DNA of 14,100 bases from Clostridiaceae bacterium (GCA_904501685.1 CAJGBX010000030.1:1-14100); one strand, 5' to 3'. Positions 1 through 6,329 are shown, counted from the stretch's first letter. Program-made: numbers and translations. The notes: generated by a model not told the origin, from the letters alone.

Positions 1-96
1 AGTTTCGCCGAAATCCTTATCCTTGGTGAACCAACGAGAATCCCAGTTTTTAATAACTCCAACACGGAAACCGTGGGGATTTACTTTCTGGCCCAT
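1..96 (-). CDS. rpsC: 30S ribosomal protein S3, N-terminal fragment
   Basis: These are the first 32 codons of small-subunit protein S3, which sits at the mRNA entry site of the 30S head; the rest lies beyond the left window edge. The translation begins MGQKVNPHGFRVGVIKNWDS, the standard S3 N-terminus. A strong AAGGAGG Shine-Dalgarno (103-109) lies in the 15-bp gap after the rplV stop and fixes the ATG at 94-96. The gene is downstream of rplV in the usual S10-operon order, so it is almost certainly cotranscribed from the rpsJ promoter. Confidence 0.95.
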   Translation of the reverse strand, partial: MGQKVNPHGFRVGVIKNWDSRWFTKDKDFGET

Positions 97-111
97 AACT
101 TAACCTCCTTC

Positions 112-450
112 TTAGATTTCACGTTCTCTGAGAACCAGAGTAACGTGTGATGTTCTCTTCAAGATGCGGTGTGCACGGCCGTGGTCCTTAGCTCTGATTC
201 TCTTTAAGATAGGACCGGGTCCAACGTAGCACTCTGCAACGTAAAGTTTAGAAACATCCATTTGATGATTGTTTTCTGCATTTGCAATAGCTGATTTGAG
301 CAGTTTTTCAAGATACTCGCAGGCCGACTTCGGTGTGAACCTAAGAATAGCCATGGCTTTATCAGCGTCCTGATTACGAATTAAATCGAGGACTATCTGC
401 ACCTTGCGAGGTGATATGCGGGCATATCTGAGTGTTGCCCTTGCTTCCAT
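112..450 (-). CDS. rplV: 50S ribosomal protein L22
   Basis: Large-subunit protein L22 binds 23S rRNA, and its extended beta-hairpin lines the peptide exit tunnel. The 112-residue product starts MEARATLRYARISPRKVQIV, and the C-terminal part (RAKDHGRAHRILKRTSHV) is the conserved hairpin and RNA-binding region. Two in-frame ATGs compete: one at 454-456, which would add Met-Thr, and one at 448-450. I chose 450. The AGGAG site is only 3 nt from the first ATG but 9 nt from the second, and the family normally begins with ME-A-A. The gene lies between rpsS and rpsC in the S10 operon. Nothing is abnormal in the product. Confidence 0.95.
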   Translation of the reverse strand: MEARATLRYARISPRKVQIVLDLIRNQDADKAMAILRFTPKSACEYLEKLLKSAIANAENNHQMDVSKLYVAECYVGPGPILKRIRAKDHGRAHRILKRTSHVTLVLREREI

Positions 451-473
451 AGTCATACTCTCCTTTCGACCGC

Positions 474-746
474 TTACTTCGTTGTCTTTGCGCCGGCATG
501 ACCCTTAAAGGTTCTGGTCGGAGCAAATTCGCCGAATTTATGACCTACCATATCCTCGGTAACATATACCGGAACATGCTTTCTGCCGTCATGAACTGCC
601 ACCGTATGTCCGACGAAATCGGGGAAAATAGTGGATGAACGGCTCCAAGTTTTGAGGACACGCTTTTCACCTGCTGCATTCATTTCCTGAACACGCTTTA
701 AAAGCACAGGCTGAATAAAAGGTCCCTTTTTAACGCTTCTTCCCAT
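474..746 (-). CDS. rpsS: 30S ribosomal protein S19
   Basis: S19 is a small basic protein of the 30S head that pairs with S13 and contacts 16S rRNA near the A-site tRNA. The 90-residue product shows the family hallmarks MGRSVKKGPF at the N-terminus, then TWSRSSTIFPDFVGHTVAVH, and GHKFGEFAPTRTFKGHAG near the C-terminus. Length is normal for the family. The ATG at 744-746 follows AAGGAG with 8-nt spacing. It lies between rplB and rplV in the S10 operon, with intergenic gaps of about 20 bp consistent with one transcript. Confidence 0.97.
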   Translation of the reverse strand: MGRSVKKGPFIQPVLLKRVQEMNAAGEKRVLKTWSRSSTIFPDFVGHTVAVHDGRKHVPVYVTEDMVGHKFGEFAPTRTFKGHAGAKTTK

Positions 747-767
747 AGTTGTTTCTCCTTTCGTCGA

Positions 768-1601
768 TTACTTAGCATTACGACGCTTGACAATATACTT
801 GTCAGTCGATTTATGCTTCTTACGGGTTTTGTAACCCAAGGTGGGTTTACCCCAAGGTGTAACAGGACCGGAACGACCGATAGGTGCACGTCCCTCACCA
901 CCACCGTGGGGGTGGTCACACGGGTTCATAACAGAACCGCGAACGGTAGGACGCCAACCCATATGACGCTTACGACCTGCTTTACCGATGTTAACATTCT
1001 CATGCTCGGGGTTGGAAACAACACCGACAGTAGCCATACATGCAGCAGGAACGTTACGGAGCTCTCCCGAAGGAAGTCTCAATAATGCCATGCCGTTTTC
1101 TTTAGCCATGAGCTGAGCCATGTTACCGGCTGAACGAGCGAGCTGTGCGCCCTTGCCGGGGTAAAGTTCTACGTTGTGAACAACAGTACCTACGGGAATA
1201 TCACTGAGATTCAGTGCATTACCCGGCTTAATATCGGCTGTAGGTCCGGAAATAATCTTATCTCCAACCTTCAAATCCTGAGGAGCGATGATATAACGCT
1301 TCTCGCCGTCCTCGTACTGAACGAGTGCAATAAATGCAGAACGGTTAGGATCGTACTCAAGAGTCATAACAGTTGCGGGGATACCGGTCTTGTTACGCTT
1401 GAAGTCGATAATACGATACTTGATTCTGTTTCCGCCGCCGTGATGACGAACGGTGATGCGACCATAGCTGTTACGGCCGGCATTCTTTTTAATTACGCCT
1501 AACAAACTCTTTTCAGGTGCTACTTTAGAAAGCTGGGAATAATCCATAACTGTCATACCGCGGCGACCCGGAGTAGTAGGCTTGTAATGCTTAATAGCCA
1601 T
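768..1601 (-). CDS. rplB: 50S ribosomal protein L2
   Basis: L2 is one of the most conserved large-subunit proteins; it binds 23S rRNA near the peptidyl-transferase centre and is needed for subunit joining. The 277-residue product starts MAIKHYKPTTPGRRGMT and carries the conserved DHPHGGGEGR segment near residues 229-238. The first histidine there (residue 230) corresponds to the well-known His229 of E. coli L2. It ends in the usual basic tail. An upstream in-frame GTG (1611-1613) would add MKLK, but it sits only 1 nt from the AGGAG site, so the ATG at 1599-1601 is preferred although its spacing (13 nt) is long. It is separated from rplW by 77 bp holding a short palindrome. Confidence 0.96.
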   Translation of the reverse strand: MAIKHYKPTTPGRRGMTVMDYSQLSKVAPEKSLLGVIKKNAGRNSYGRITVRHHGGGNRIKYRIIDFKRNKTGIPATVMTLEYDPNRSAFIALVQYEDGEKRYIIAPQDLKVGDKIISGPTADIKPGNALNLSDIPVGTVVHNVELYPGKGAQLARSAGNMAQLMAKENGMALLRLPSGELRNVPAACMATVGVVSNPEHENVNIGKAGRKRHMGWRPTVRGSVMNPCDHPHGGGEGRAPIGRSGPVTPWGKPTLGYKTRKKHKSTDKYIVKRRNAK

Positions 1602-1632
1602 TTTTAGTTTCACTCTCCTAATTGGGCTTAGC

Positions 1633-1648
1633 GGAGCTTTAAAGCTCC
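1633..1648. repeat. 16-bp perfect palindrome between rplW and rplB
   Basis: GGAGCTTTAAAGCTCC is a perfect 16-bp palindrome in the 77-bp spacer between rplW and rplB. In the minus-strand mRNA it could form a small hairpin about 30 nt upstream of the rplB start. No U-run follows, so it does not read as a terminator. Function is unknown; an mRNA stability or processing element is possible. Confidence 0.5.
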
Positions 1649-1678
1649 ATACATTGCCTTAATCGTTCTTGAATCAAA

Positions 1679-1972
1679 TTACATTAAACCGTCGAAGAAC
1701 TCGATGGTCTTGGAATCAGCCTTAAGGGTTACAACTGCCTTTTTCCAAGCAGAGGTCATACCCTCATAGCGACCCATGCGGCGTGTGTGTCCGCTGACGT
1801 TCATTGTGTTAACCTTCTCTACCTTAACACCAAAGATTTCCTCGCAAGCTCTTGCGATGTCAATCTTTGTAGCGTCACGAGCAACCTTGAAGGTGTACTT
1901 CTTGTCGGCAAAACCGGTCATGCTGTGCTCGGTAATAACCGGAGCAATAATAATGTCCTGAGCTGCTTTCAT
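1679..1972 (-). CDS. rplW: 50S ribosomal protein L23
   Basis: L23 lies at the exit of the nascent-peptide tunnel, where trigger factor and the signal recognition particle dock. The 97-residue product has the family's N-terminal pattern (DIIIAPVITEHSM, then KYTFKVARDATKIDIARACE) and the GVKVEKVNTMNVSGHTRRMGR segment around residues 48-68. Its ATG overlaps the rplD stop codon by one base, and its GAGGAGG ribosome site lies inside the end of rplD, so the two genes are probably translationally coupled. The length is normal. Confidence 0.96.
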   Translation of the reverse strand: MKAAQDIIIAPVITEHSMTGFADKKYTFKVARDATKIDIARACEEIFGVKVEKVNTMNVSGHTRRMGRYEGMTSAWKKAVVTLKADSKTIEFFDGLM

Positions 1973-2595
1973 TATGCGTAAACCTCCTCGATAGTCTTGA
2001 CAGCATCCTTAACGATTACAAGTGTATCGGCATTGATGATGTCATAGGTGTTGATGGTATTTACCTGAGCAGTCTTAACACCGGGGATGTTTGCAGCACT
2101 CTTTACAACGTTTGCCTCGTTAGAAGCTAAAACGATAAGAGTCTTCTTACCGGTTTCGAGAGCCTTCAGGCACTCAACAACAGTCTTGGTTTTGTAACCC
2201 TCAACAGTGAGAGCATCAAGAACGATAAGGGATTCTGTGAGAACCTTATCAGAAAGAGCCGACTTCAAAGCCAACTGTCTTTCCTTCTTGTTGATGGTGT
2301 AATAGTAATCTCTGGGCTTGGGGCCGAGAGCAATACCGCCGTGATACCACTGCGGTGCACGGGTTGAACCCTGTCTTGCATGACCGGTTCCCTTTTGTCT
2401 CCAAGGCTTCTTACCGCCACCGGAAACTTCGGAGCGAGTCAATGTCGACTGTGTGCCCTGACGCTGATTAGCAAGGAAGTTCACAACAGCCATGTGCATA
2501 ACGGCGGCGTTGGGCTCAATACCGAAAACAGCTGAGCTTAATTCGATTTCTCCGACCGACTTGCCGGCCATATCCTTAATTGCAACAATAGGCAT
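1972..2595 (-). CDS. rplD: 50S ribosomal protein L4
   Basis: L4 binds 23S rRNA early in assembly, and its long loop forms part of the exit-tunnel constriction. In E. coli it is also the autogenous repressor of the S10 operon. The 207-residue product has the tunnel loop GGGKKPWRQKGTGHARQGST around residues 59-78, followed by RAPQWYHGGIALGPKPRDY, normal for Clostridia. The ATG at 2593-2595 follows an AAGGAG site. If autoregulation is conserved here, the structured leader at 3631-3905 is the natural target, but nothing in the sequence proves that L4 binds it. Confidence 0.96.
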   Translation of the reverse strand: MPIVAIKDMAGKSVGEIELSSAVFGIEPNAAVMHMAVVNFLANQRQGTQSTLTRSEVSGGGKKPWRQKGTGHARQGSTRAPQWYHGGIALGPKPRDYYYTINKKERQLALKSALSDKVLTESLIVLDALTVEGYKTKTVVECLKALETGKKTLIVLASNEANVVKSAANIPGVKTAQVNTINTYDIINADTLVIVKDAVKTIEEVYA

Positions 2596-2612
2596 TTTAC
2601 TACACTCCTTTC

Positions 2613-3245
2613 TTAAGCTTTAACGCTATCGAAAACAACTACGATAGCACCCTTAGGACCGGGAACGGCACCCTTAACTGCAATGATGTTGTTTTCTACG
2701 TCAATCTTGACAACTTCAAGATTCTGAACAGTTACACGCTCATTACCGAGGTGACCTGCCATCTTCTTACCCTTCATAACACGTGAAGGAGTTGAGCTTG
2801 CGCCCAACGAACCGCCATGGCGGTGAACAGGGCCGGTACCGTGAGATTCCTTCAAGCGAGCAAAGTTCCAGCGCTTAATTACGCCGGCATAACCCTTACC
2901 CTTGCTGGTGCCTCTTACGTCTACCTTGTCGCCCTCTGCGAAAACGTCAGCCTTAATGATGTCGCCTACATTGTAAGCCGAGCAATCATCAAATCTGAAT
3001 TCGCGAAGAACCTTCTTGGGGGCTACGTCGCCCTTAGAGAAGTGGCCCTTCATAGGCTTGTTAACCTTTGAAGCCTTCAAGTCGCCGAAGCCAACCTGAA
3101 TTGCTTCGTAACCGTCGTTCTCGGCAGTTTTCTTCTGGCTGATGGCACAAGGGCCAGCCTCGATAACTGTTACCGGAACAACGTTACCGTTTGCGTCAAA
3201 AAGCTGGGTCATACCAAGCTTCTTGCCTACGATACCTTTTTGCAT
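2613..3245 (-). CDS. rplC: 50S ribosomal protein L3
   Basis: L3 is an early assembly protein whose central extension reaches the peptidyl-transferase centre. The 210-residue product starts MQKGIVGKKLGMTQLF and contains RGTSKGKGYAGVIKRWNF (about 111-128) and the conserved GHLGNERVTVQNLEVVKID block (about 164-182). The loop reads GSLGAS (145-150), so the glutamine that PrmB methylates in E. coli L3 appears to be absent, as in other Firmicutes. The ATG at 3243-3245 follows AGGAGG (3255-3260). A small GNRA-type hairpin lies upstream in the 73-bp gap after rpsJ. Confidence 0.96.
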   Translation of the reverse strand: MQKGIVGKKLGMTQLFDANGNVVPVTVIEAGPCAISQKKTAENDGYEAIQVGFGDLKASKVNKPMKGHFSKGDVAPKKVLREFRFDDCSAYNVGDIIKADVFAEGDKVDVRGTSKGKGYAGVIKRWNFARLKESHGTGPVHRHGGSLGASSTPSRVMKGKKMAGHLGNERVTVQNLEVVKIDVENNIIAVKGAVPGPKGAIVVVFDSVKA

Positions 3246-3272
3246 TTCTATTTTCCTCCTAAATGGTTATTG

Positions 3273-3290
3273 GTTGACCTTTCGGCCAAC
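3273..3290 (-). other. RNA hairpin with GAAA tetraloop, rpsJ-rplC spacer
   Basis: On the minus-strand mRNA the sequence GUUGGCC-GAAA-GGUCAAC forms a 7-bp stem with one G-U pair, closed by a GAAA (GNRA) tetraloop. It lies 12 nt upstream of the rplC ribosome binding site. No U-run follows, so it is not a terminator. It could stabilise or mark the mRNA between rpsJ and rplC, or bind a ribosomal protein; this is inference. Confidence 0.5.
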
Positions 3291-3318
3291 ATGACCTGCC
3301 TGCATTAAATATTGACGA

Positions 3319-3630
3319 TTAAAGCTTAATCTCAATCTCAACGCCGGCGGGGAGCTCAAGACCCATCAGAGCTTCAACAGTTTTGTTGGAAGGTCTGAGA
3401 ACGTCGATAAGCCTTTTGTGGGTTCTGCTTTCAAACTGCTCACGGCTGTCCTTATACTTGTGGACTGCACGGAGGATGGTTACGACTTCCTTCTCGGTCG
3501 GGAGCGGGACAGGACCCGAAACACGAGCGCCTGTGCGCTTTGCGGTCTCAATAATCTTCTCCGATGCCTGATCGATAAGAGCATGGTCGTAGCTCTTCAG
3601 TCTGATTCTGATTTTCTCCTTAACTGCCAT
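3319..3630 (-). CDS. rpsJ: 30S ribosomal protein S10
   Basis: S10 is a 30S head protein that also acts as transcription elongation factor NusE with NusB. The 103-residue product begins MAVKEKIRIRLKSYDHALID and contains the conserved VSGPVPLPTEKEVVTILRAV and DSREQFESRTHKRLIDVLRP segments. The open frame extends 18 codons further upstream, but the ATG at 3628-3630 is preceded by AAGGAGG (3642-3648, 11-nt spacing) and matches the family start. It is the first gene of its operon and is read from the promoter at 3912-3940 through a long leader. Confidence 0.96.
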   Translation of the reverse strand: MAVKEKIRIRLKSYDHALIDQASEKIIETAKRTGARVSGPVPLPTEKEVVTILRAVHKYKDSREQFESRTHKRLIDVLRPSNKTVEALMGLELPAGVEIEIKL

Positions 3631-3905
3631 TGTGACTTTCGCCTCCTTAAAATAATTTGGCGGGCAACGCCGCACTGTCTGCAATGTTTACATTGTGCCG
3701 GGTGTTTCATCCCTGTCCAATATAAAATCCGGATTGGAGCAACACCTTGCTTACAATCCGGGGCCGACATCGGCGTTAACTTTGGTAGTCCCAAAACAAC
3801 GCTGGAAACTTGCCGCCCGGTTTAAAATCGGACATACTCCGCGGAAATTTCCCAACTCAAAGGTTGGCCACCTCCCGCATCAACGCATATCTGCACATCA
3901 CATGC
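3631..3905 (-). promoter_or_regulatory. Long structured 5' leader of the S10 operon
   Basis: About 275 nt separate the predicted start of transcription (near 3905) from the rpsJ ATG. The minus-strand RNA has several local inverted repeats, in order: CCAAC/GTTGG (3852-3867), TTTGG/CCAAA (3781-3795), GCCG/CGGC (3763-3774), the long hairpin at 3729-3761, CAATG/CATTG (3682-3695), and GGCG/CGCC (3659-3671) followed by an AT-rich stretch just before the rpsJ ribosome site. The layout suits autogenous control, for example by L4 as in E. coli, but the family was not recognised. No long gene lies here; a 12-codon mini-ORF is noted in the findings. Confidence 0.6.
3729..3761 (-). other. Two-tier stem-loop in the S10 leader
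   Basis: On the minus strand CCGGATTG (3761-3754) pairs with CAATCCGG (3736-3729) in a perfect 8-bp lower stem. An asymmetric internal loop (UA opposite C) separates it from a 5-bp upper stem, AGCAA/TTGCT, closed by a 4-nt GGTG loop. It is the strongest structure in the leader. A stem-internal loop-stem shape is common in ribosomal-protein binding leaders, but the binding partner here is unknown. Confidence 0.6.
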
Positions 3906-3911
3906 CCAAGT

Positions 3912-3940
3912 AGTATAACACAAGAGAATACAAAATGCAA
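3912..3940 (-). promoter_or_regulatory. S10 operon promoter (sigma-A type)
   Basis: On the minus strand a -35 TTGCAT (3935-3940) is separated by exactly 17 bp from a -10 TATACT (3912-3917). The -10 is preceded by TGT, giving an extended -10 (TGTTATACT). Transcription should start near 3905. The upstream sequence is A-tract rich (3941-3970). The position after the terminator of the preceding unit supports it as the main promoter of the ribosomal operon. Confidence 0.8.
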
Positions 3941-3970
3941 GTACTTTTTTAAACTTTTTTAAATTTTTTT
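3941..3970 (-). promoter_or_regulatory. Phased A-tracts upstream of the S10 promoter (UP-like element)
   Basis: Three tandem 10-bp blocks, GTACTTTTTT, AAACTTTTTT and AAATTTTTTT on the plus strand, place A6-A7 tracts on the promoter strand at exact 10-bp intervals directly upstream of the -35 box. A-tracts in helical phase bend DNA, and A-rich sequence here can contact the RNA polymerase alpha C-terminal domain. This is known behaviour of strong ribosomal promoters; its role here is inferred. Confidence 0.6.
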
Positions 3971-4007
3971 CATCCCTTAAAACGGTGCGCTTTTTCTTAT
4001 GTAACCG

Positions 4008-4023
4008 CATTATATATATAATG
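4008..4023. repeat. 16-bp AT-rich palindrome
   Basis: CATTATATATATAATG is a perfect 16-bp palindrome between the terminator at 4063-4087 and the S10 promoter, about 68 bp upstream of the -35. It could be an operator or simply a low-complexity AT run; no partner is identifiable. Confidence 0.35.
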
Positions 4024-4062
4024 TAAGAAAATATAATAAAAATAAGATTTTTTACAAAAAAC

Positions 4063-4087
4063 AACCCCACTCAGGCCGAGTGGGGTT
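4063..4087 (-). terminator. Rho-independent terminator after the proS unit
   Basis: On the minus strand AACCCCACTC and GAGTGGGGTT form a perfect 10-bp GC-rich stem with a 5-nt loop (GGCCT), followed by G and six T (4061-4056). It begins 6 bp after the stop codon of the serine-rich membrane protein gene. It separates that unit from the S10 operon. Confidence 0.9.
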
Positions 4088-4093
4088 TCAACA

Positions 4094-4780
4094 TTATTTT
4101 TTAGGTTTTCTTCTTTTGGCACCGTGCCAAGAGGTATCTCTTCTTGCTGCAGCATTGGACTGAGCCTTCGGATACTTTTTACGGAACAAAATATTAACCG
4201 TAACAAGTGCGCCGACACAAATGACTGCCATAACAATCGGAATCCAAATTATTTTATAAATTTGATTAGCCGCCGAATTGGTACGGCCGACAAAGTTATC
4301 AATCTCTATATCAATGCCCTCATTATAGTCACTTGAAATTAAGGATGCATCAGGAGTTGACACATTTGTCGTAGTGCTCTCTGTCCCTGAGGTGAAATCC
4401 TGATCAATAAAGGTATTACCATGGTCACCGGTACTGTGAATTGGCTTTTTTGACGAAGTGTTTCCACTTGATGTATTAGTGGAGCTGTTTTCATCCGATG
4501 AAGAATCCTTCGACGATGAGCTACTAATATCGGATGAGCTTTCGCTACTTGAGGAAGCCGCCGAGTTAGTTGAGTCAGTCGAGCTACTTTCAGTTGATGA
4601 GACTTTGCTATTATCCGACGAGCTTCCGGCATTAGAGAGGACACTCGAAGAAGAGCTTGATGAGCCTTCCTGTGAAGAAACACCACCCTGCTCGCCAACC
4701 GCCGAAACGGCCATTGCCGAAGCAACTATCAACGCTATGCACAATACGTTAAACAGTGCTAATGCGTACTTTTTCAACAT
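4094..4780 (-). CDS. Serine-rich membrane-anchored protein of unknown function
   Basis: I do not recognise a family. The 228-residue product has an N-terminal signal or anchor segment (residues about 5-27, with a possible signal-peptidase site after AVSA). A low-complexity region of about 80 residues dominated by Ser with Thr, Asn, Asp and Glu follows (about 34-111). After a short unique region comes one membrane segment near the C-terminus (about 176-198, IIWIPIVMAVICVGALVTV) and a very basic tail (RKK, AARR, KRRKPKK). The likely topology is outside serine stalk, inside basic tail. Serine codons are mixed (AGT, AGC, TCA, TCG in one five-serine run), so this is not a recent DNA repeat expansion. 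Start is uncertain: ATG at 4780 has GGG 11 nt upstream, and ATG 4789 or TTG 4804 are alternatives. It follows proS closely and ends at a terminator, so it is probably cotranscribed with proS. Confidence 0.75.
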   Translation of the reverse strand: MLKKYALALFNVLCIALIVASAMAVSAVGEQGGVSSQEGSSSSSSSVLSNAGSSSDNSKVSSTESSSTDSTNSAASSSSESSSDISSSSSKDSSSDENSSTNTSSGNTSSKKPIHSTGDHGNTFIDQDFTSGTESTTTNVSTPDASLISSDYNEGIDIEIDNFVGRTNSAANQIYKIIWIPIVMAVICVGALVTVNILFRKKYPKAQSNAAARRDTSWHGAKRRKPKK

Positions 4781-4813
4781 AATATTCATATCCCTTTTAT
4801 GCAAATAACAGTA

Positions 4814-6250
4814 TTAATACGCCTTGCCCCAATATACCAATTTCTTGGCAGGCTTACCGCAGCATACACATTTACCGTCAATTGAATCCTGCTGGTCTAA
4901 CGGCATACAACGTGAAGAAACGCCTGCAATCTCCTTCAGCTTATCCTCACACTCCTGGTCCATACACCAAAGAGCCTTGATAAAGCCGGGCTTATTATCG
5001 GCAATTTCCTTCATTTCATCCAAATCCTGGGCCTCATAGGTCATAGCCTCACGACGCTCCAGAGCCTTTTCAAACATCGACTTGGAAATATCCTCGAGCA
5101 CCTTTTCAACCGTCGCCTCAAGCTCATCAAGAGAAACGAAAATCTTCTCCCTTGTATCACGGCGGACAAGCACACACTGATTGTTTTCGATATCCTTAGG
5201 ACCAAGCTCCAGACGAAGCGGAACACCCTTCATCTCATACTCTGAGAACTTCCAACCGGGTGACTGGTCACTGATATCAATGCCTGCTCTGAATTGCTTT
5301 TTAAGTCTCTCATAAACCTCATTAGCCTTATCAATAACGCCTTCCTTATGCTGAGCAATCGGAATAACCATTATCTGCTTAGGCGCAACTGCCGGCGGCA
5401 AAATAAGACCGCTGTCGTCACCGTGAGTCATAATAACTGCACCGATAAGACGTGTAGTCATACCCCAAGATGTTTGATGAGGTGTTGCGAGCTGATTTTC
5501 CTTATCCTGATAAGCTATGCCGAAGGCCTTTGCAAAGCCGTCACCGAAATAGTGCGAGGTTCCGCTTTGAAGAGCCTTACCGTCGTGCATTAAAGCCTCA
5601 ATAGTATAGGTCTCAACCGCACCTGCAAAACGCTCCTTATCGGTCTTGAGACCTTTAACAACCGGAATGCAAAGATACTTTTCACAAAATTCTGCATACA
5701 CGTTAAGCATTTTTACGGTTTCTTCCTTAGCCTCCTCGGCGGTGGCATGAATAGTATGACCCTCCTGCCACAAAAACTCTCTCGAGCGTAAGAAAGGACG
5801 GGTGGTTTTCTCCCAACGGACAACCGACACCCACTGATTATAAAGCTTCGGCAAATCACGCCAAGAGTGTATAATATTTTTATAATGGTCGCAGAAAAGC
5901 GTCTCAGAGGTCGGTCTTACGCAAAGACGCTCCTCCAGCTTTTCACTTCCACCGTGGGTAACCCAAGCAACCTCAGGAGCAAAACCCTCAACATGGTCCT
6001 TTTCCTTTTGCAAAAGGCTTTCGGGAATAAACATCGGCATACAGACATTCTCATGTCCTGTTTCTTTAAACATACCGTCCAAAATACGCTGAATATTCTC
6101 CCATATAGCATAACCGTAAGGACGGATAACCATACATCCCTTAACGCTGGTATAATCAATCAATTGCGACTTTATGCAAACATCGGTATACCATTGAGCA
6201 AAATCATCCTCCATTGAGGTTATTTCTTTAATGAGTTTTTCTTTAGCCAC
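4814..6250 (-). CDS. proS: Prolyl-tRNA synthetase, short archaeal/eukaryotic-like type (type 3)
   Basis: This cytosolic class II enzyme charges tRNA-Pro with proline using ATP. The 478-residue product starts MAKEKLIKEITSMEDDFAQW. Class II motif 2 appears as RWEKTTRPFLRSREFLWQEG (about 145-164) and motif 3 as GMTTRLIGAVIMTHGDDSG (about 263-281). A C-terminal anticodon-binding domain follows, then a zinc-type tail with Cys-X4-Cys (CMDQEC) and Cys-X2-Cys (CVCC), ending in a terminal Tyr. Between motifs 2 and 3 there is no room for the editing insertion of the long bacterial ProRS. Start: GTG at 6250 lies 6 nt after AAAGGTG and gives the family N-terminus; GTG at 6259 would add three residues. 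It has its own promoter and a leader of only about 45 nt, so no T-box. Confidence 0.95.
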   Translation of the reverse strand: MAKEKLIKEITSMEDDFAQWYTDVCIKSQLIDYTSVKGCMVIRPYGYAIWENIQRILDGMFKETGHENVCMPMFIPESLLQKEKDHVEGFAPEVAWVTHGGSEKLEERLCVRPTSETLFCDHYKNIIHSWRDLPKLYNQWVSVVRWEKTTRPFLRSREFLWQEGHTIHATAEEAKEETVKMLNVYAEFCEKYLCIPVVKGLKTDKERFAGAVETYTIEALMHDGKALQSGTSHYFGDGFAKAFGIAYQDKENQLATPHQTSWGMTTRLIGAVIMTHGDDSGLILPPAVAPKQIMVIPIAQHKEGVIDKANEVYERLKKQFRAGIDISDQSPGWKFSEYEMKGVPLRLELGPKDIENNQCVLVRRDTREKIFVSLDELEATVEKVLEDISKSMFEKALERREAMTYEAQDLDEMKEIADNKPGFIKALWCMDQECEDKLKEIAGVSSRCMPLDQQDSIDGKCVCCGKPAKKLVYWGKAY

Positions 6251-6300
6251 TTTTTTCACCTTTTTCGGTAATATTATAAATATATATCTATATTAAAGAC

Positions 6301-6329
6301 ATTATATTTTATTTTGCGACAATTTTCAA
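6301..6329 (-). promoter_or_regulatory. proS promoter (sigma-A type)
   Basis: On the minus strand TTGAAA (6324-6329) and a perfect TATAAT (6301-6306) are separated by exactly 17 bp. Transcription would start near 6294, about 45 nt before the proS GTG. The intervening sequence is very AT-rich and shows no regulatory fold. Confidence 0.8.

Noticed and set aside
813..1502. Two plus-strand open frames opposite rplB (813-1085 and 1176-1502)
   Set aside because: They are shadows of the highly conserved rplB sequence; their translations are low-complexity Thr/Asn-rich and match no family.
1602..1613. Upstream GTG start for rplB adding MKLK
   Set aside because: The GTG is only 1 nt from the AGGAG site and the extra residues are not part of the L2 family N-terminus.
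3418..3825. A 135-codon plus-strand open frame opposite rpsJ and its leader
   Set aside because: It is antisense to the well-supported rpsJ and its promoter-proximal leader, has no recognisable domain and no clear ribosome site.
3822..4236. Minus-strand frames (3822-4070 and 3997-4236) running across the terminator and S10 promoter region
   Set aside because: They span a strong terminator, A-tracts and the promoter, and show no coding character; only the short 3822-3860 tail with its strong ribosome site was kept as an observation.
4339..4808. Open frames on both strands overlapping the serine-rich gene
   Set aside because: The repeated serine codons keep other frames open (acidic Glu/Ser/Leu-rich on the plus strand, Arg/His-rich on the minus strand). 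The chosen frame alone has a signal segment, a membrane helix and a fitting terminator.
5867..6217. A plus-strand frame of 116 codons opposite proS
   Set aside because: It lies wholly inside the N-terminal half of proS on the other strand and shows no family features.
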